Assembly: GCA_963762525.1 (NCBI GenBank)
Contig: CAVXKT010000002.1
Span: 602,727-666,726, forward strand
Length of the DNA: 64,000 nt
Reading direction: 5' to 3'
Source of the DNA: DATFDN01 sp963762525
GTDB lineage: Bacteria > Pseudomonadota > Alphaproteobacteria > Acetobacterales > Acetobacteraceae
In this document: positions 45,578 to 54,390 of the stretch, in pieces
How the letters are laid out: each line of letters starts with the position of its first letter
Numbering within the stretch: the stretch's first letter is position 1
Notes under the pieces: model-generated
Databases searched by the model: none
The model's input: only the letters and a program-made list of their open reading frames with translations
Told to the model about the DNA's origin: nothing
Translations under genes and position numbers: made by a program

Positions 45578-45787
45578 ATGCTTGCCCGCCCCGAGTGGAA
45601 CGCCCTTCCGACAGTCGCCGCGCCCAAGATGGCGCGCGCGGGCCTGGCCGGCCTGATGCTCATGTGGCGCGACCGCCTGCGCGATCGCGACCAGCTCGCC
45701 GCCTTCACCGAGCGCGATCTGCGCGATATCGGCCTCACCCGGGCCGACATGTTGGCGGAGGTCGCCAAGCCGTTCTGGCGCGCTTGA
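45578..45787 (+). CDS. DUF1127 (YjiS-like) small protein
   Basis: 69 residues. The C-terminal WRDRLRDRDQLAAFTERDLRDIGLTRADM is the standard DUF1127 motif (arginine-rich helix ending in DIGLTR). In alphaproteobacteria such small proteins influence RNA turnover and phosphate or carbon metabolism. The start is set at 45578 because AGGAG lies seven bases before it; an in-frame ATG at 45557 lacks one. Confidence 0.88.
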   Translation: MLARPEWNALPTVAAPKMARAGLAGLMLMWRDRLRDRDQLAAFTERDLRDIGLTRADMLAEVAKPFWRA

Positions 45788-45797
45788 CCGGCATTTC

Positions 45798-47459
45798 TCA
45801 CGGCAGCGCCGGGCGCCACGCATCCTCGAGCCCGCGCACGCGGGGCAGCAGGATCATCTCCCACGGGCTCGGCATCGGGCCCACCGGGACGTGCACGAGG
45901 GCGGGCTCGTCGCGAGCGAACGCCGTGCGAAGCCGGTGCTCCAGTTCGTCGGCGGTGCTGGCGCGATAGGCGCCGGCGCCGAAGCTGCGGGCGAAGGCCA
46001 CGAAGTCGGGGTTCGTGAGGTCGCAGGCAATCAGCCGGTTGCCGTATTGGTGCTGCTGAATGCGGCGGACATTGCCGAACCCGCCGTCATCGAACACCAC
46101 GGCGATCACCGGCAGCCGGTGATGCATCGCCGTCGCCAGCTCCTGCGCCTGATACATGAATCCGCCGTCGCCGGCGACGCACACCACCTTGCGCCCGGGC
46201 AGCGCCGCGCTGGCCCCGAGCGCCGCCCCGTAAGCCCAGCCGAGATTGTCCTGATAGCCGGGCGAGAGATAGAGACGTGGCGCCTCGACCGGCCAGGCGA
46301 GCCGGGTGAGAAAGCCGACCTGGGTCACGTCCTCGACCAGAATGCCGTCGGCCGGCAGTGCGGCGCGGATCGCCCGCAGGAATTCCATCTGCGGTTCCAT
46401 CCCGGTGAGCCGCTCGGCGAACCAGGCGTGCGTCTCGGCAAGCGTCTCGCCCCAGTCCGATCCCGCCCGGCCCTCCAGTGCCCGGGTCAGCGCGCGCAAT
46501 CCCTCGGCCGCGTCGGCAAGCACGGTGCAGGCGGGGCGGCGGAAGCGGTCGGGCTCGGCGGGGTCGATGTCGAGGCGAATCACCGGCAGCGTCTGATCGA
46601 TCCCCCACACGCTCTGCTGCCAATAGAGCCGCGTGCCGACGGCGAGCACGGCGTCGGCCTGGCGCCAGAGCCGGTGTCCCTCGGTGAACGACATCGCCAG
46701 TTCATGCGTGGTCGGCAACGCGCCGCGCCCGCGCCGGAACGTCGAAACCGGGGCGCCCAGCATTTCGGCCAGCGCGCGCAGCTCCGCCGCCGCATCGAGG
46801 GCGCCGGCGCCGGCCACGATCAGCGGCCGGCGGGAAGCGGCCAGGATGTCGGCGGCGCGCGCGATCGCCCGCGGATCGACGGGCGGCTTCGAGCGCGGCA
46901 GCGGCTCGGACGCCGCCGCCGGCCCCGCCATGCCCCAGACGTCGATGCCGCATTCCAGCGCCACCGGGCCGGGCCGGCCCGACCGCGCCGCGTGCAACGC
47001 CTCGGCCACCAGCGGCCCCGCCTCGTGCGGCGCGCGAATGCGCGCCGCGTATTTGGTCAGGTGCCGCATCAGGCCGAGCTGGTCGGGAATTTCGTGCAGA
47101 TGCCCGTGTCCCTGGTCGATGGCGAAGGACGGAATTTGGCCGACCAGCGCGAGCACCGGCGCGCCCATGCCGAAGGCCGTCAGCAACGCCGCCGACGCGT
47201 TGAGCAGGCCCGGCCCGGGCACCACCGCGAACGCTTGCGGACGTCCCGTCACCAGCGCCGCCCCCAGCGCCATGTAAGCCGCCGTCTGCTCGTGGCGGGG
47301 ATGGATCACCCGCAGCCGATCGCCCGCCTGTTGCGCGGCATCGAACAGATGATCGTTATGGACGCCCGGCAGCGCGTAGAGCGTGTCGATGCCGTGCCGG
47401 ATCAGGCTCTCGACGGTGGCGGCGGCGGTGGTCAGGTGCTCCATGCGCGCGCCGCTCAT
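45798..47459 (-). CDS. Thiamine-diphosphate-dependent enzyme, acetolactate synthase-like
   Basis: 553 residues, all domains intact. The catalytic-type Glu is in HPRHEQTAAYMALGAA (57), the middle domain has RRPLIVAGAGALDAAAELRALAE, and the ThDP motif reads VCVAGDGGFMYQAQELATAM with VIAVVFDDGGFGNV. It groups with acetolactate synthase/glyoxylate carboligase/2-oxoacid decarboxylase-like proteins; no regulatory subunit is nearby, so branched-chain synthesis is unlikely. The start (47459; MEHLTT at 47444 is an alternative) overlaps the glycosidase stop by four bases (ATGA), which ties the two together. Confidence 0.88.
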   Translation of the reverse strand: MSGARMEHLTTAAATVESLIRHGIDTLYALPGVHNDHLFDAAQQAGDRLRVIHPRHEQTAAYMALGAALVTGRPQAFAVVPGPGLLNASAALLTAFGMGAPVLALVGQIPSFAIDQGHGHLHEIPDQLGLMRHLTKYAARIRAPHEAGPLVAEALHAARSGRPGPVALECGIDVWGMAGPAAASEPLPRSKPPVDPRAIARAADILAASRRPLIVAGAGALDAAAELRALAEMLGAPVSTFRRGRGALPTTHELAMSFTEGHRLWRQADAVLAVGTRLYWQQSVWGIDQTLPVIRLDIDPAEPDRFRRPACTVLADAAEGLRALTRALEGRAGSDWGETLAETHAWFAERLTGMEPQMEFLRAIRAALPADGILVEDVTQVGFLTRLAWPVEAPRLYLSPGYQDNLGWAYGAALGASAALPGRKVVCVAGDGGFMYQAQELATAMHHRLPVIAVVFDDGGFGNVRRIQQHQYGNRLIACDLTNPDFVAFARSFGAGAYRASTADELEHRLRTAFARDEPALVHVPVGPMPSPWEMILLPRVRGLEDAWRPALP

Positions 47460-49631
47460 GCCGCGGGTCCGTTGCGCATCCGCTCCATCGATTGCGCCAT
47501 GCTGCGCCGCTCGACAATGGCGGCGTTGCCCTTGCGCACCTCGAAGCTCGCGCCGTCGCCGGTGCGAGCAAAATGAATGTCGAGCACGTGCTTGCCGACG
47601 CGCAGATCGATCAAGTCGATCTCCGGCAGCCAGTCGGGCAGCCAGGGATCGACATAGAGCTTGTCGCCGGGGGCGTCCGCCTGGATGCCGAGCAGCGACT
47701 GCACCAGCATGAACGCCGAACCGGCCGCCCAGGCCTGCGGCACGTTGGCGCCGAGATACTGCACCGGAAAGCCGCCATTCGCGCGCTGCACCCCGGCGTA
47801 GAGCTCCGGCACCTGGCTCAGCTGGAAGTGGCTGGCGGCGGTTGCGATGTCGTGCAGGATCGCCGCCGTCTCGGCATGAAACCCGTATCGTTTAAAACCC
47901 TCGGCGATGATGCCGTTGTCGTGCGGCCAGACGGAGCCGTTCTGATAGGAGGTACGGATTGAACGCCGGATGCTCGGCCGACAGCGTGCGGATGCCCCAG
48001 CCGCTGTTCATGTCGGGCGCCATCAGCCGCTTGACGACCAGGGCCGCGCGGTCGGGCGGCACGATGCCGGAGAACAGGCAGTGTCCGGGGTTGGAGGCGA
48101 TGCTGTGCACCTTGCGCTTCTCGCCGTCGAGCAGATAGGCGTAAAAACCGCTCTCCTCGTCCCAGAACGCCTCGTTGAACTGCTCGAACAGCCGTCGCGC
48201 CTTGGCGCGCAAGGCCCGCGCGCGGTCGGGCTTGCCGAGATGGTCGAAAATCTCGGCCATCCGAAGCCACGCATCATAGACGTAACCCTGCAACTCGCAG
48301 AGCGCCTTCGGACCCTTGACCAGGGTGCCGTCGGCATAGCGCACGGCGTCGCCGGCGTCCTTCCAGGCAAGGTTTTCATACCCGGCGGGCGAGCGGGTCT
48401 GGTATTCCTGAAAACCATCGCCGTCACGATCGCCCCAGTTGTCGATCCAGTCGAGACACCCGTCCGCATGTCCGGCATGGCGAACCAACAACGCGTCATC
48501 GCCGGTGGCCCGCCAAGCGGCGTGCAGGGTTATCAGATAAAGCGGCGTCGCGTCGGCGGTCCCGTAATACGGGGTGTGCGGGATCAGCTTGAAATGCGCC
48601 AGCTCGCCGTATCGCAGCTCATGCAGGATCTTGCCCGGCTCGGCATCGCGATAATCGTCGCGCTCCTTCGCTTGCCACTTGCCCAGGAAGTCGAGCGTCC
48701 CGCGCGCGAAGTCCGGATAGACGAGGATGTTCTGCAGCGAGACGATCAGGCTGTCGCGCCCGAACGGGGCGAGGAACCATGGCAGGCCGGCGGCCGGCAG
48801 GAACACCATGTGATCGGTTCCCGGCATCGGCAGGCGCAGCGCCGCCATGTCGTCGATCGCCTGATGGTAGAAGTCGCGCAGATCCTCGTGCGGGGTGGCG
48901 ATCTTCAGCACCCGGCGGCGCCAATCTCGGCGTTCCTCGGCTTCGTGCGAGGCTTCGTGGTTGTCCGGGCAGTCCCGCGGAGCGCGGTACTGCTTTTCGC
49001 CGTTGTCGAGGTCGTAGAGCAGACAGGTGTGCCAGGTGCGCCCGGGTTCGATCTGCACCTCGAAGCTCAAGCGCCCGTTCGCGTCCACGGGCTCGGACCC
49101 GCTGCGCCGCGCGGTGATGCCGAGAGCGCGCAAAAAGTCCTTGTTGCGGTATGCGGTCGCCAGCCGGCCGCGGGACGCGGACCATTCGGTAGCGATGCGG
49201 CCGCGGCGAACCATGCCGCCCTGCTTCACCTCGAAAATATCGGCGAAATCGGAACGCACCGAGATCTCGAGATTGAAGCGGACCGGGCGCAGGCCGAAAT
49301 TCGTGATGTCGATGTCTTCGTGCATCCCGCCGTCCATCATTCGGTTGATGGCCAGCGACAGGGTGTGCGCGGCGATCGGGCCATCCTCGGAGTTGAAGGG
49401 GCGGTTGGTCAGGAAGATGCGCGCGCAGTCGTGGGTGAGCGCGCCGCCGTTCAGCAGATCCCAATTTTCGCCATTGGCCTGGATGCCCCACACGCTGAGC
49501 ACCCTGGTGTCGTAGAAGTACAGCCCCTGATCGCTCGGAAAGTTAATCTGGCCGTCGGACTGGGTGACGAGCACCGACTGCCCCTGGTGGATGGTGATCT
49601 GCGGCGGGCCGACCTGGACTTTGAAGGCCAT
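47456..49631 (-). CDS. Glycogen-debranching-type glycosidase (amylo-alpha-1,6-glucosidase family, frameshifted)
   Basis: About 725 residues starting MAFKVQVGPPQITIHQGQSVL. An N-terminal beta domain (DQGLYFYDTRVLSVWGIQANG) and an (alpha/alpha)6 barrel with PWFLAPFGRDSLIVSLQNI and NRPFNSEDGPIAAHTL define the family of bacterial debranching-like glycosidases (GDE N-terminal, MGH1-like). The frame breaks near 47952 after EHPAFNP; the next frame resumes SYQNGSVWPHDNGIIAEGFKRYGF and ends in a beta domain. Likely cytoplasmic, acting on glucans or sucrose-like compounds. Its stop overlaps the TPP enzyme start. One indel, possibly a sequencing error. Confidence 0.82.
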
Positions 49632-49799
49632 GGATCTCTCCTTGCGGATGTTCCCCTTTACGTCTGATCCGGGGCGGCTGTCGCGGGCTTATTCACGATC
49701 TCGGGAAATGCGCCGGGCGGCGCCGCCGGCACCGATCAGCCCGGGCTCGAGGTATGGTTTCTTAAAAGCCGTTCCCGCTCAATCGTCGATCACCGGAGA

Positions 49800-49913
49800 C
49801 CGGTGGCCGGCAGCTATCGCGTCATCGCGCCCGACCTGCGCGGGCGCGGCGATTCCGGAGGAGCGACCGGATTGGACCGTTCAGCAGTTGCTGGCCTTCT
49901 TCGGTGAAGAATG
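49800..49913 (+). pseudogene. Remnant of an alpha/beta hydrolase
   Basis: Plus-strand codons at 49806-49860 read AGSYRVIAPDLRGRGDSGG, the classic strand-4/oxyanion region of alpha/beta hydrolases. The frame then changes, and the last 15 codons read PDWTVQQLLAFFGEE before a stop at 49912. The middle of the protein, including the nucleophile and His, is gone. The stretch 49650-49800 before it shows no other gene. Confidence 0.45.
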
Positions 49914-49928
49914 AGGCCGAAGGTCCGT

Positions 49929-51311
49929 TCACCGATACGCGCCGCGCGCGCCGGCGCAGATCAATATGACAGCGAACCCGAGATTGGCCGCGGCGACGCT
50001 CGCGAACAGCGGTCCGGTCCCGGACCTTAGCACCTCCACGGCGACCAGGCCGCCGCCGAGCAGGAGACCGAGCCGCAGCACGCTTGCCATCGCCGGAATG
50101 CCCGCGCGTCCGGCGCCCATGAGGGCGAAGGTGAAGCCGTAGGCGACCCCGGCCGGCGCGAGGGTGACGCCGACCGTGCGAAGGTAAAGAATTCCGGTTC
50201 CGGCGACCGCCGGATCGGCGGTAAACAGGCCCATCCAGCCGGCCGGCGCCGCCTCGGCGAGCAGCGCGAAGGCAATCCCGATGAGGCCGCAGAGCAGCGC
50301 CGCCGCGCGCCCCGCCGCGCGGGCGCGGTCCAGTCGATCGGCACCGAGATTGGCCGCCACCATGGCAATCGCCGCCGAGCCCAGGCCGAAGCTGATCGGC
50401 GTCTGCACCAACTCCAGCCGCTGCGCCGCGCCATATCCTGCCAGCGCCGCCGAGCCGAGACGCGCGACCAGAACGGTTCCGGCGATGGTTGTGGCCTGCC
50501 AAAGCACCATTGCCACCGCGGCCGGAACGCCGATGGCGAGGACGCGGCGAATTAAGCAAGGGGACGGCCGCAGGGCGACGGCGCGCAGCCGCACGCCGGA
50601 CCGCGAGGAGCGGAGATAGACGAGCAGGATTGCGGCGCCCATCGCGTAGCTCGCCAGCACCGCCAACCCGGCACCGGCCACGCCCAAACGCGGAAACGGC
50701 CCCAGGCCAAGGATCAGCGAGGGCGAGAGGCAAAGATGCACCGCCTCGCCGGCGACGATCGCCGATGCCGAGACCGCCATCGCCCCGGTCCCGCGCACCG
50801 CGTTGGCAAGCAAATTCATCAGCCAGACCAGCACGACGCCGCCGAACACCACCGCCGAATACGTGCGGGCGGCGGCGAATGAACCGCCGCCCGCACCCAG
50901 AAGGCGATAGACCGGCGGACCCGCGACCAGCATCGCCGCGCCGATGAGCAGGCCGGCAATCAGCGCCAGGCACAGTGCCTGCGCCGTGAGCCGATCGGCA
51001 GCCTCCCGATCGCCCCGCCCGAGCGCGCCGGCGATGGTGGCCGAGACACCGGTCCCGATGCCGCCGGCCGAGATGAGCTGGTTCACCAGGAACAGCGGGA
51101 AGACCAGCGACACGCCGGCCAAGGCGTCCTTGCCGAGCCAGCCGACGAAAGCGGCGTCGGCGGCGATGAAGCCGACCCGCGCCGCCGCCTCGCCCAGATT
51201 GGGCGCCGCGAGCAGCAGCAGGCTCGGCAGCACCCGGCCTTCCAGCATCAGCCGCGTGCGCGGCGGCGGCGCCGTCCGAGCGCGGAAAACGGCGATGGCT
51301 GCTTCGGGCAT
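49929..51311 (-). CDS. MATE family efflux transporter
   Basis: 460 residues with 12 membrane helices in two related halves. LLLLAAPNLGEAAARVGFIAADAAFVGWLG and a matching FPRLGVAGAGLAVLASYAMGAAIL are typical of MATE (NorM/DinF) Na+ or H+ antiporters for drugs and cations. The start is put at 51311, where GGAG precedes the ATG by seven bases, though an ATG at 51356 is in frame. Divergent from an XRE regulator, which may control it. Confidence 0.92.
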   Translation of the reverse strand: MPEAAIAVFRARTAPPPRTRLMLEGRVLPSLLLLAAPNLGEAAARVGFIAADAAFVGWLGKDALAGVSLVFPLFLVNQLISAGGIGTGVSATIAGALGRGDREAADRLTAQALCLALIAGLLIGAAMLVAGPPVYRLLGAGGGSFAAARTYSAVVFGGVVLVWLMNLLANAVRGTGAMAVSASAIVAGEAVHLCLSPSLILGLGPFPRLGVAGAGLAVLASYAMGAAILLVYLRSSRSGVRLRAVALRPSPCLIRRVLAIGVPAAVAMVLWQATTIAGTVLVARLGSAALAGYGAAQRLELVQTPISFGLGSAAIAMVAANLGADRLDRARAAGRAAALLCGLIGIAFALLAEAAPAGWMGLFTADPAVAGTGILYLRTVGVTLAPAGVAYGFTFALMGAGRAGIPAMASVLRLGLLLGGGLVAVEVLRSGTGPLFASVAAANLGFAVILICAGARGAYR

Positions 51312-51414
51312 GGTGGTCTCCGTCGATTCCGCGCGAGCATGTTCGGCGGCGGACATCGGCGCGATTACCCGGGACGTAAGCGCCGCCCGTCCGGCGGCGT
51401 GCTACGGTCGCGGC

Positions 51415-52219
51415 ATGGATACTCTGGTTCGAAGCGACATCGGCGCCCTGCTTGCGCGCACCCGCCGGGCGCGGCGGCTCAGCCAGCTCGATCTCGCCGG
51501 AGAGGCGGGGGTCTCCGCACGGCACTCTAAGCTTCGTCGAGACCGGGCGCTCTCGCCCCAGCCGGACTTTGGTGCTGCGGCTCTGCGAGACGCTGGGCGT
51601 CTCGGCGCGGCAGGCCGATGACTTCCTGCTGGTCGCCGGCTTCGCGCCGGCGCACCGGGAGACGCCGCTCGAATCACCGGCGATGGTGGAAATCCTCGCG
51701 GCGCTGCGCCTGCTGCTGGGGCGCCACGACCCGCTCCCGGCCGCCGCCTTCGATGCCGGCTATGACTACGTCATGGTCAATGCCGCTTACGCCGGCATGG
51801 TCGATGCGTGTCTCGCCGCGGGCGCCGACGAGGCCGCCGGGAGCGGCCCGGTGACGCCGCTGGCGCTGCTGCGCGCGCCGCGCCCGAACATGCTCCGCCT
51901 GCTCTGCCATCCGGCCGGGGCACGCCAGTTTTTGGGCAACTGGGCGGAGGTTACGCGCGAGGTAATGGGCCGGGCGGTTCGCGAGGCGAAGCTGCCGGGC
52001 GACCCGGCGCGTCGCCCGCCGATCGAGGAGGCGATGGCGCATCCGGGCGTGGCGCGGCTGCTGAAGGACGATCCGCCCCCGGGTTTGCTGGTGCCGGTGG
52101 AGGTGCACAACGCGGCGGGCGTCGTTCGCTACATGACCACGCTGGCCACGCTCGGCACGGCCAACGACCTGACGCTCCGGGATTTGCGGATCGAAACCTT
52201 CCACCCGATCGCCGGTTGA
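51415..52219 (+). CDS. XRE-type regulator with MmyB-like ligand-binding domain (frameshifted)
   Basis: About 268 residues. The helix-turn-helix reads ALLARTRRARRLSQLDLAGEAGVSARH and then, after a one-base break near 51527, LSFVETGRSRPSRTLVLRLCETLG. The C-terminal MmyB-like PAS-type domain has AAAFDAGYDYVMVNAAYAGMV, RAPRPNMLRLLCHPAGAR and TTLATLGTANDLTLRDLRIETFHP, all family hallmarks. Such proteins sense fatty-acyl or other hydrophobic ligands. Divergent from the MATE pump (103 bp apart). The indel falls inside the DNA-binding domain. Confidence 0.82.
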
Positions 52220-52271
52220 CCTTCCGCCGTCGGAGCCTCCAACTCAATCGCTTCGGCGAGCGGGGCTTACG

Positions 52272-52472
52272 ATGCTGCGACTGCGAGTGACCGGCATGAC
52301 TTGCGAGCACTGCGTGACGGCGATTACCCGGGCCCTGAAACGGGTTCCGGCGGTCGAGGATGTGACCGTCGATCTGCTCCGGGGCAGCGTCGCGGTGCGG
52401 GGAAACCCCGAGATCGGCGCGGTCCGCGCGGCGATCGCCGAGGAGGGTTACGGAGTAGAAGACATCGCATGA
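52272..52472 (+). CDS. Heavy-metal-associated (HMA) copper-chaperone-like protein
   Basis: 66 residues of the CopZ/MerP fold: VTGMTCEHCVTAITRALKRV holds the metal-binding M-T-C-x2-C. VEDVTVDLLRGSVAV and a C-terminal AAIAEEGYGVEDIA complete the ferredoxin-like fold. It ends with an ATGA overlap with the DUF4396 membrane protein, with which it is probably co-expressed. Cu(I) is the expected ligand. Confidence 0.92.
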   Translation: MLRLRVTGMTCEHCVTAITRALKRVPAVEDVTVDLLRGSVAVRGNPEIGAVRAAIAEEGYGVEDIA

Positions 52473-53161
52473 TCCCGGCCTGGCTCCACGCCCTCTCGGT
52501 CGCTTGGCTGCTGCTCGGAGCCTTTTGCGCCGTTGTCATCACCGCCGACGAAGCGCGCCATCCTCAGCGCATGTGGATCATGAACGTCGTCTGGCCGGTT
52601 TGCGCGCTATTCGGAACCGGCTGGATTCTCTGCCAGTATTTCATGTACGGGCGCACGAGGCATGACGACGCGGACGCGCCGTTCCCGGTTATGGTCGCCA
52701 ACGGCACCCTGCATTGCGGCAGCGGCTGCACCTTGGGTGATATCTGCGCCGAGTGGCTGATCTTCGCAGTGCCGGCGGTCGCTCTCGCCTTCGGGTGGCG
52801 GAGCATCTTCGGCGGGCAGATGATCTTCGCCGCCTGGATTTTGGACTATCTCCTGGCTTTCGCGTTCGGCATCATCTTTCAGTACTTCACCATCGCGCCG
52901 ATGCGCGAGCTGTCGTTAGTCCCGGGGCTGATCGCCGCCGTCAAAGCCGACACCCTCTCGCTCACCGCTTGGCAAGTCGGCATGTACGGGTTCATGGCGA
53001 TCGCCTATTTCGCGATCTTCGAAGCCGGGCTCGGGGTGCGCTTGCAAACCGATATGGTCGAGTTCTGGTTCATGATGCAGATCGCCATGCACACGGGCTT
53101 TCTGACCGCCTACCCGGTGAATTGGCTGCTACTCCGCAAGGGACTTAAGGAGCCGATGTAG
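52469..53161 (+). CDS. DUF4396 family membrane protein
   Basis: 230 residues with about six membrane helices, opening MIPAWLHALSVAWLLLGAFC. HCGSGCTLGDICAEW (Cys-rich, possibly metal binding) and LDYLLAFAFGIIFQYFTIAPM are recognised parts of DUF4396. The family often neighbours HMA proteins and copper ATPases, so a role in copper handling is likely. It starts inside the chaperone stop codon. A second in-frame start upstream at 52301 reads in a different frame of the HMA gene and is rejected. Confidence 0.85.
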   Translation: MIPAWLHALSVAWLLLGAFCAVVITADEARHPQRMWIMNVVWPVCALFGTGWILCQYFMYGRTRHDDADAPFPVMVANGTLHCGSGCTLGDICAEWLIFAVPAVALAFGWRSIFGGQMIFAAWILDYLLAFAFGIIFQYFTIAPMRELSLVPGLIAAVKADTLSLTAWQVGMYGFMAIAYFAIFEAGLGVRLQTDMVEFWFMMQIAMHTGFLTAYPVNWLLLRKGLKEPM

Positions 53162-53167
53162 CTCTCG

Positions 53168-53404
53168 TCAGTCCGGCAGCGAATCCCAGACCACACGTTG
53201 GAAGTCGAGCGAGCGCGCCAGGTTTTCGACAAACGCCTTCGCCTCCTCAAGACTCGTGGCGAGATGCGAATCGGGCCATTCGCGGCGCGGGTTCGGATCA
53301 TCGGGGTTGAGGTCGCCCGTGTATTCCGCCTTGTAGAGGTCGGCCTCCACGCGGCTGATCCGGGCATGAAAGTCACCCTTGGCGCCGGAAACGCTCGGCT
53401 GCAT
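53168..53404 (-). CDS. Small conserved hypothetical protein
   Basis: 78 residues: SGAKGDFHARISRVEADLYKAEY with a charged middle (NPDDPNPRREWPDSH) and a helical LEEAKAFVENLARSLDF tail. The composition and clear helix pattern make it look like a genuine small gene, though I cannot name its family. It converges with the DUF4396 gene, with a 6-base gap. Confidence 0.5.
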   Translation of the reverse strand: MQPSVSGAKGDFHARISRVEADLYKAEYTGDLNPDDPNPRREWPDSHLATSLEEAKAFVENLARSLDFQRVVWDSLPD

Positions 53405-53750
53405 CTCTCCCTCCTCGGCCGTCGTTTCGGGCTAACGCGCGGCTGCGGCGATGGTGGCAACCCGGCACCCTCCGCTTCGTTCAGGCGCCATGAAGGCGAC
53501 CCCGCCCGAGACGCCCGTTGAGCAGCAGATGCGCGAGAGCGACGGCTTGCCCAATCAACGGGCGGCGCTGCCCGCCGGCACCTTGCCGGGCCCGCCCCCC
53601 GATCCGCAGGGCGATGAGAACCGTCGTCCGCCGCCGGTCGAGGAGAGCGGCGCCGGCGCTTGGGCACGGCGGCTCGATCTCGGCCATGCAGGCGTGACCC
53701 CGCAAGGCAACCGGTCGGCCCCGGAAGCAACCGAACGAACAGGAGTGAAC

Positions 53751-54023
53751 ATGAGTTCGGCTCAAGTCACGACGGACCACAAATTCATCCGCAAATGGGT
53801 CGAGGAGCGGGACGGGCGTCCGACCAAGGTCGCCGGCACCGAGGGGAGCGACGGCGAGGGCATCCTGCGCATCGACTTCCGAGAGCCCGACGACAAGCTG
53901 GAACCGATCTCGTGGGAGGAGTTCTTCGAGACCTTCGAGGACCGCCAACTCGGCTTCCTGCATCAGGACGAGACAGCCGGCGGTAAGCCGAGCCGGTTCT
54001 TCAAGTTCGTGAAGCGGGACTGA
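53751..54023 (+). CDS. Conserved small hypothetical protein
   Basis: 90 residues from an ATG five bases after AGGAG. SSAQVTTDHKFIRKWVEERDG with LRIDFREPDDKLEPISWEEFFETFEDRQLGFLHQDE and a terminal GGKPSRFFKFVKRD is a conserved small soluble fold present in many proteobacteria, sometimes mislabelled as glucan-branching enzyme; I know no function. The same frame is open back to 53490 but that extension is Pro/Arg-rich and has no ribosome-binding site. Confidence 0.72.
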   Translation: MSSAQVTTDHKFIRKWVEERDGRPTKVAGTEGSDGEGILRIDFREPDDKLEPISWEEFFETFEDRQLGFLHQDETAGGKPSRFFKFVKRD

Positions 54024-54390
54024 CTTGGTCCAGGAAACCATAGAGGGTGCCTAAAAGGTCCCTCAAGACGCCACCACCCGTCATCCCGGCCGAAGCGAAG
54101 CGGAGAGCCGGGTTGCCGACGCCGCATTGGGAACGCAAGTGATATGAAGTCGACCCCGCTGGTGGGACCACGGCTCCGGGTTTCCTAGTTGAAGGTTCGG
54201 CCGTTCCGCCCGCCTCTCTTTCTTAGGCAATCAATGCTTCGGGACTGGCTGGAGTGGCGCGTCTGCGGGAATACCTTAAGATCACACTTCGAAGGATGCG
54301 CCACGTTCACCGGCCGCGTGCGCCGCTCCGCCAGGCTGCGGCGATGCGATCGCCCCGGCAATCCCGAGATCGCCGGAAGGGAGGGCAACA
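54024..54390. other. Intergenic stretch before phaC
   Basis: 367 bases without a recognisable gene. The first part has the CGTCATCCCGGC-type repeat; later, before the phaC start, an AGGGAGG ribosome-binding site lies at about 54379. A promoter for phaC is expected within but not distinguished. Confidence 0.4.
54079..54112. repeat. Intergenic repeat of the CGTCATCCCGGC...GCCGGG type
   Basis: CGTCATCCCGGC followed by AAGCGAAGCGGAGAGCCGGG. The ends pair (CCCGGC/GCCGGG) into a hairpin. It begins with the same GTCAT as the palindromes at 24717 and 63648, and it belongs to a common proteobacterial intergenic repeat style. Confidence 0.55.

Noticed and set aside
52301..52468. N-terminal extension of the DUF4396 protein
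   Set aside because: It overlaps the HMA gene in another frame and the ATG at 52469 has the proper overlap.
53490..53750. Longer N-terminus of the 90-residue protein
   Set aside because: Pro/Arg-rich with no ribosome-binding site, while the ATG at 53751 has AGGAG.
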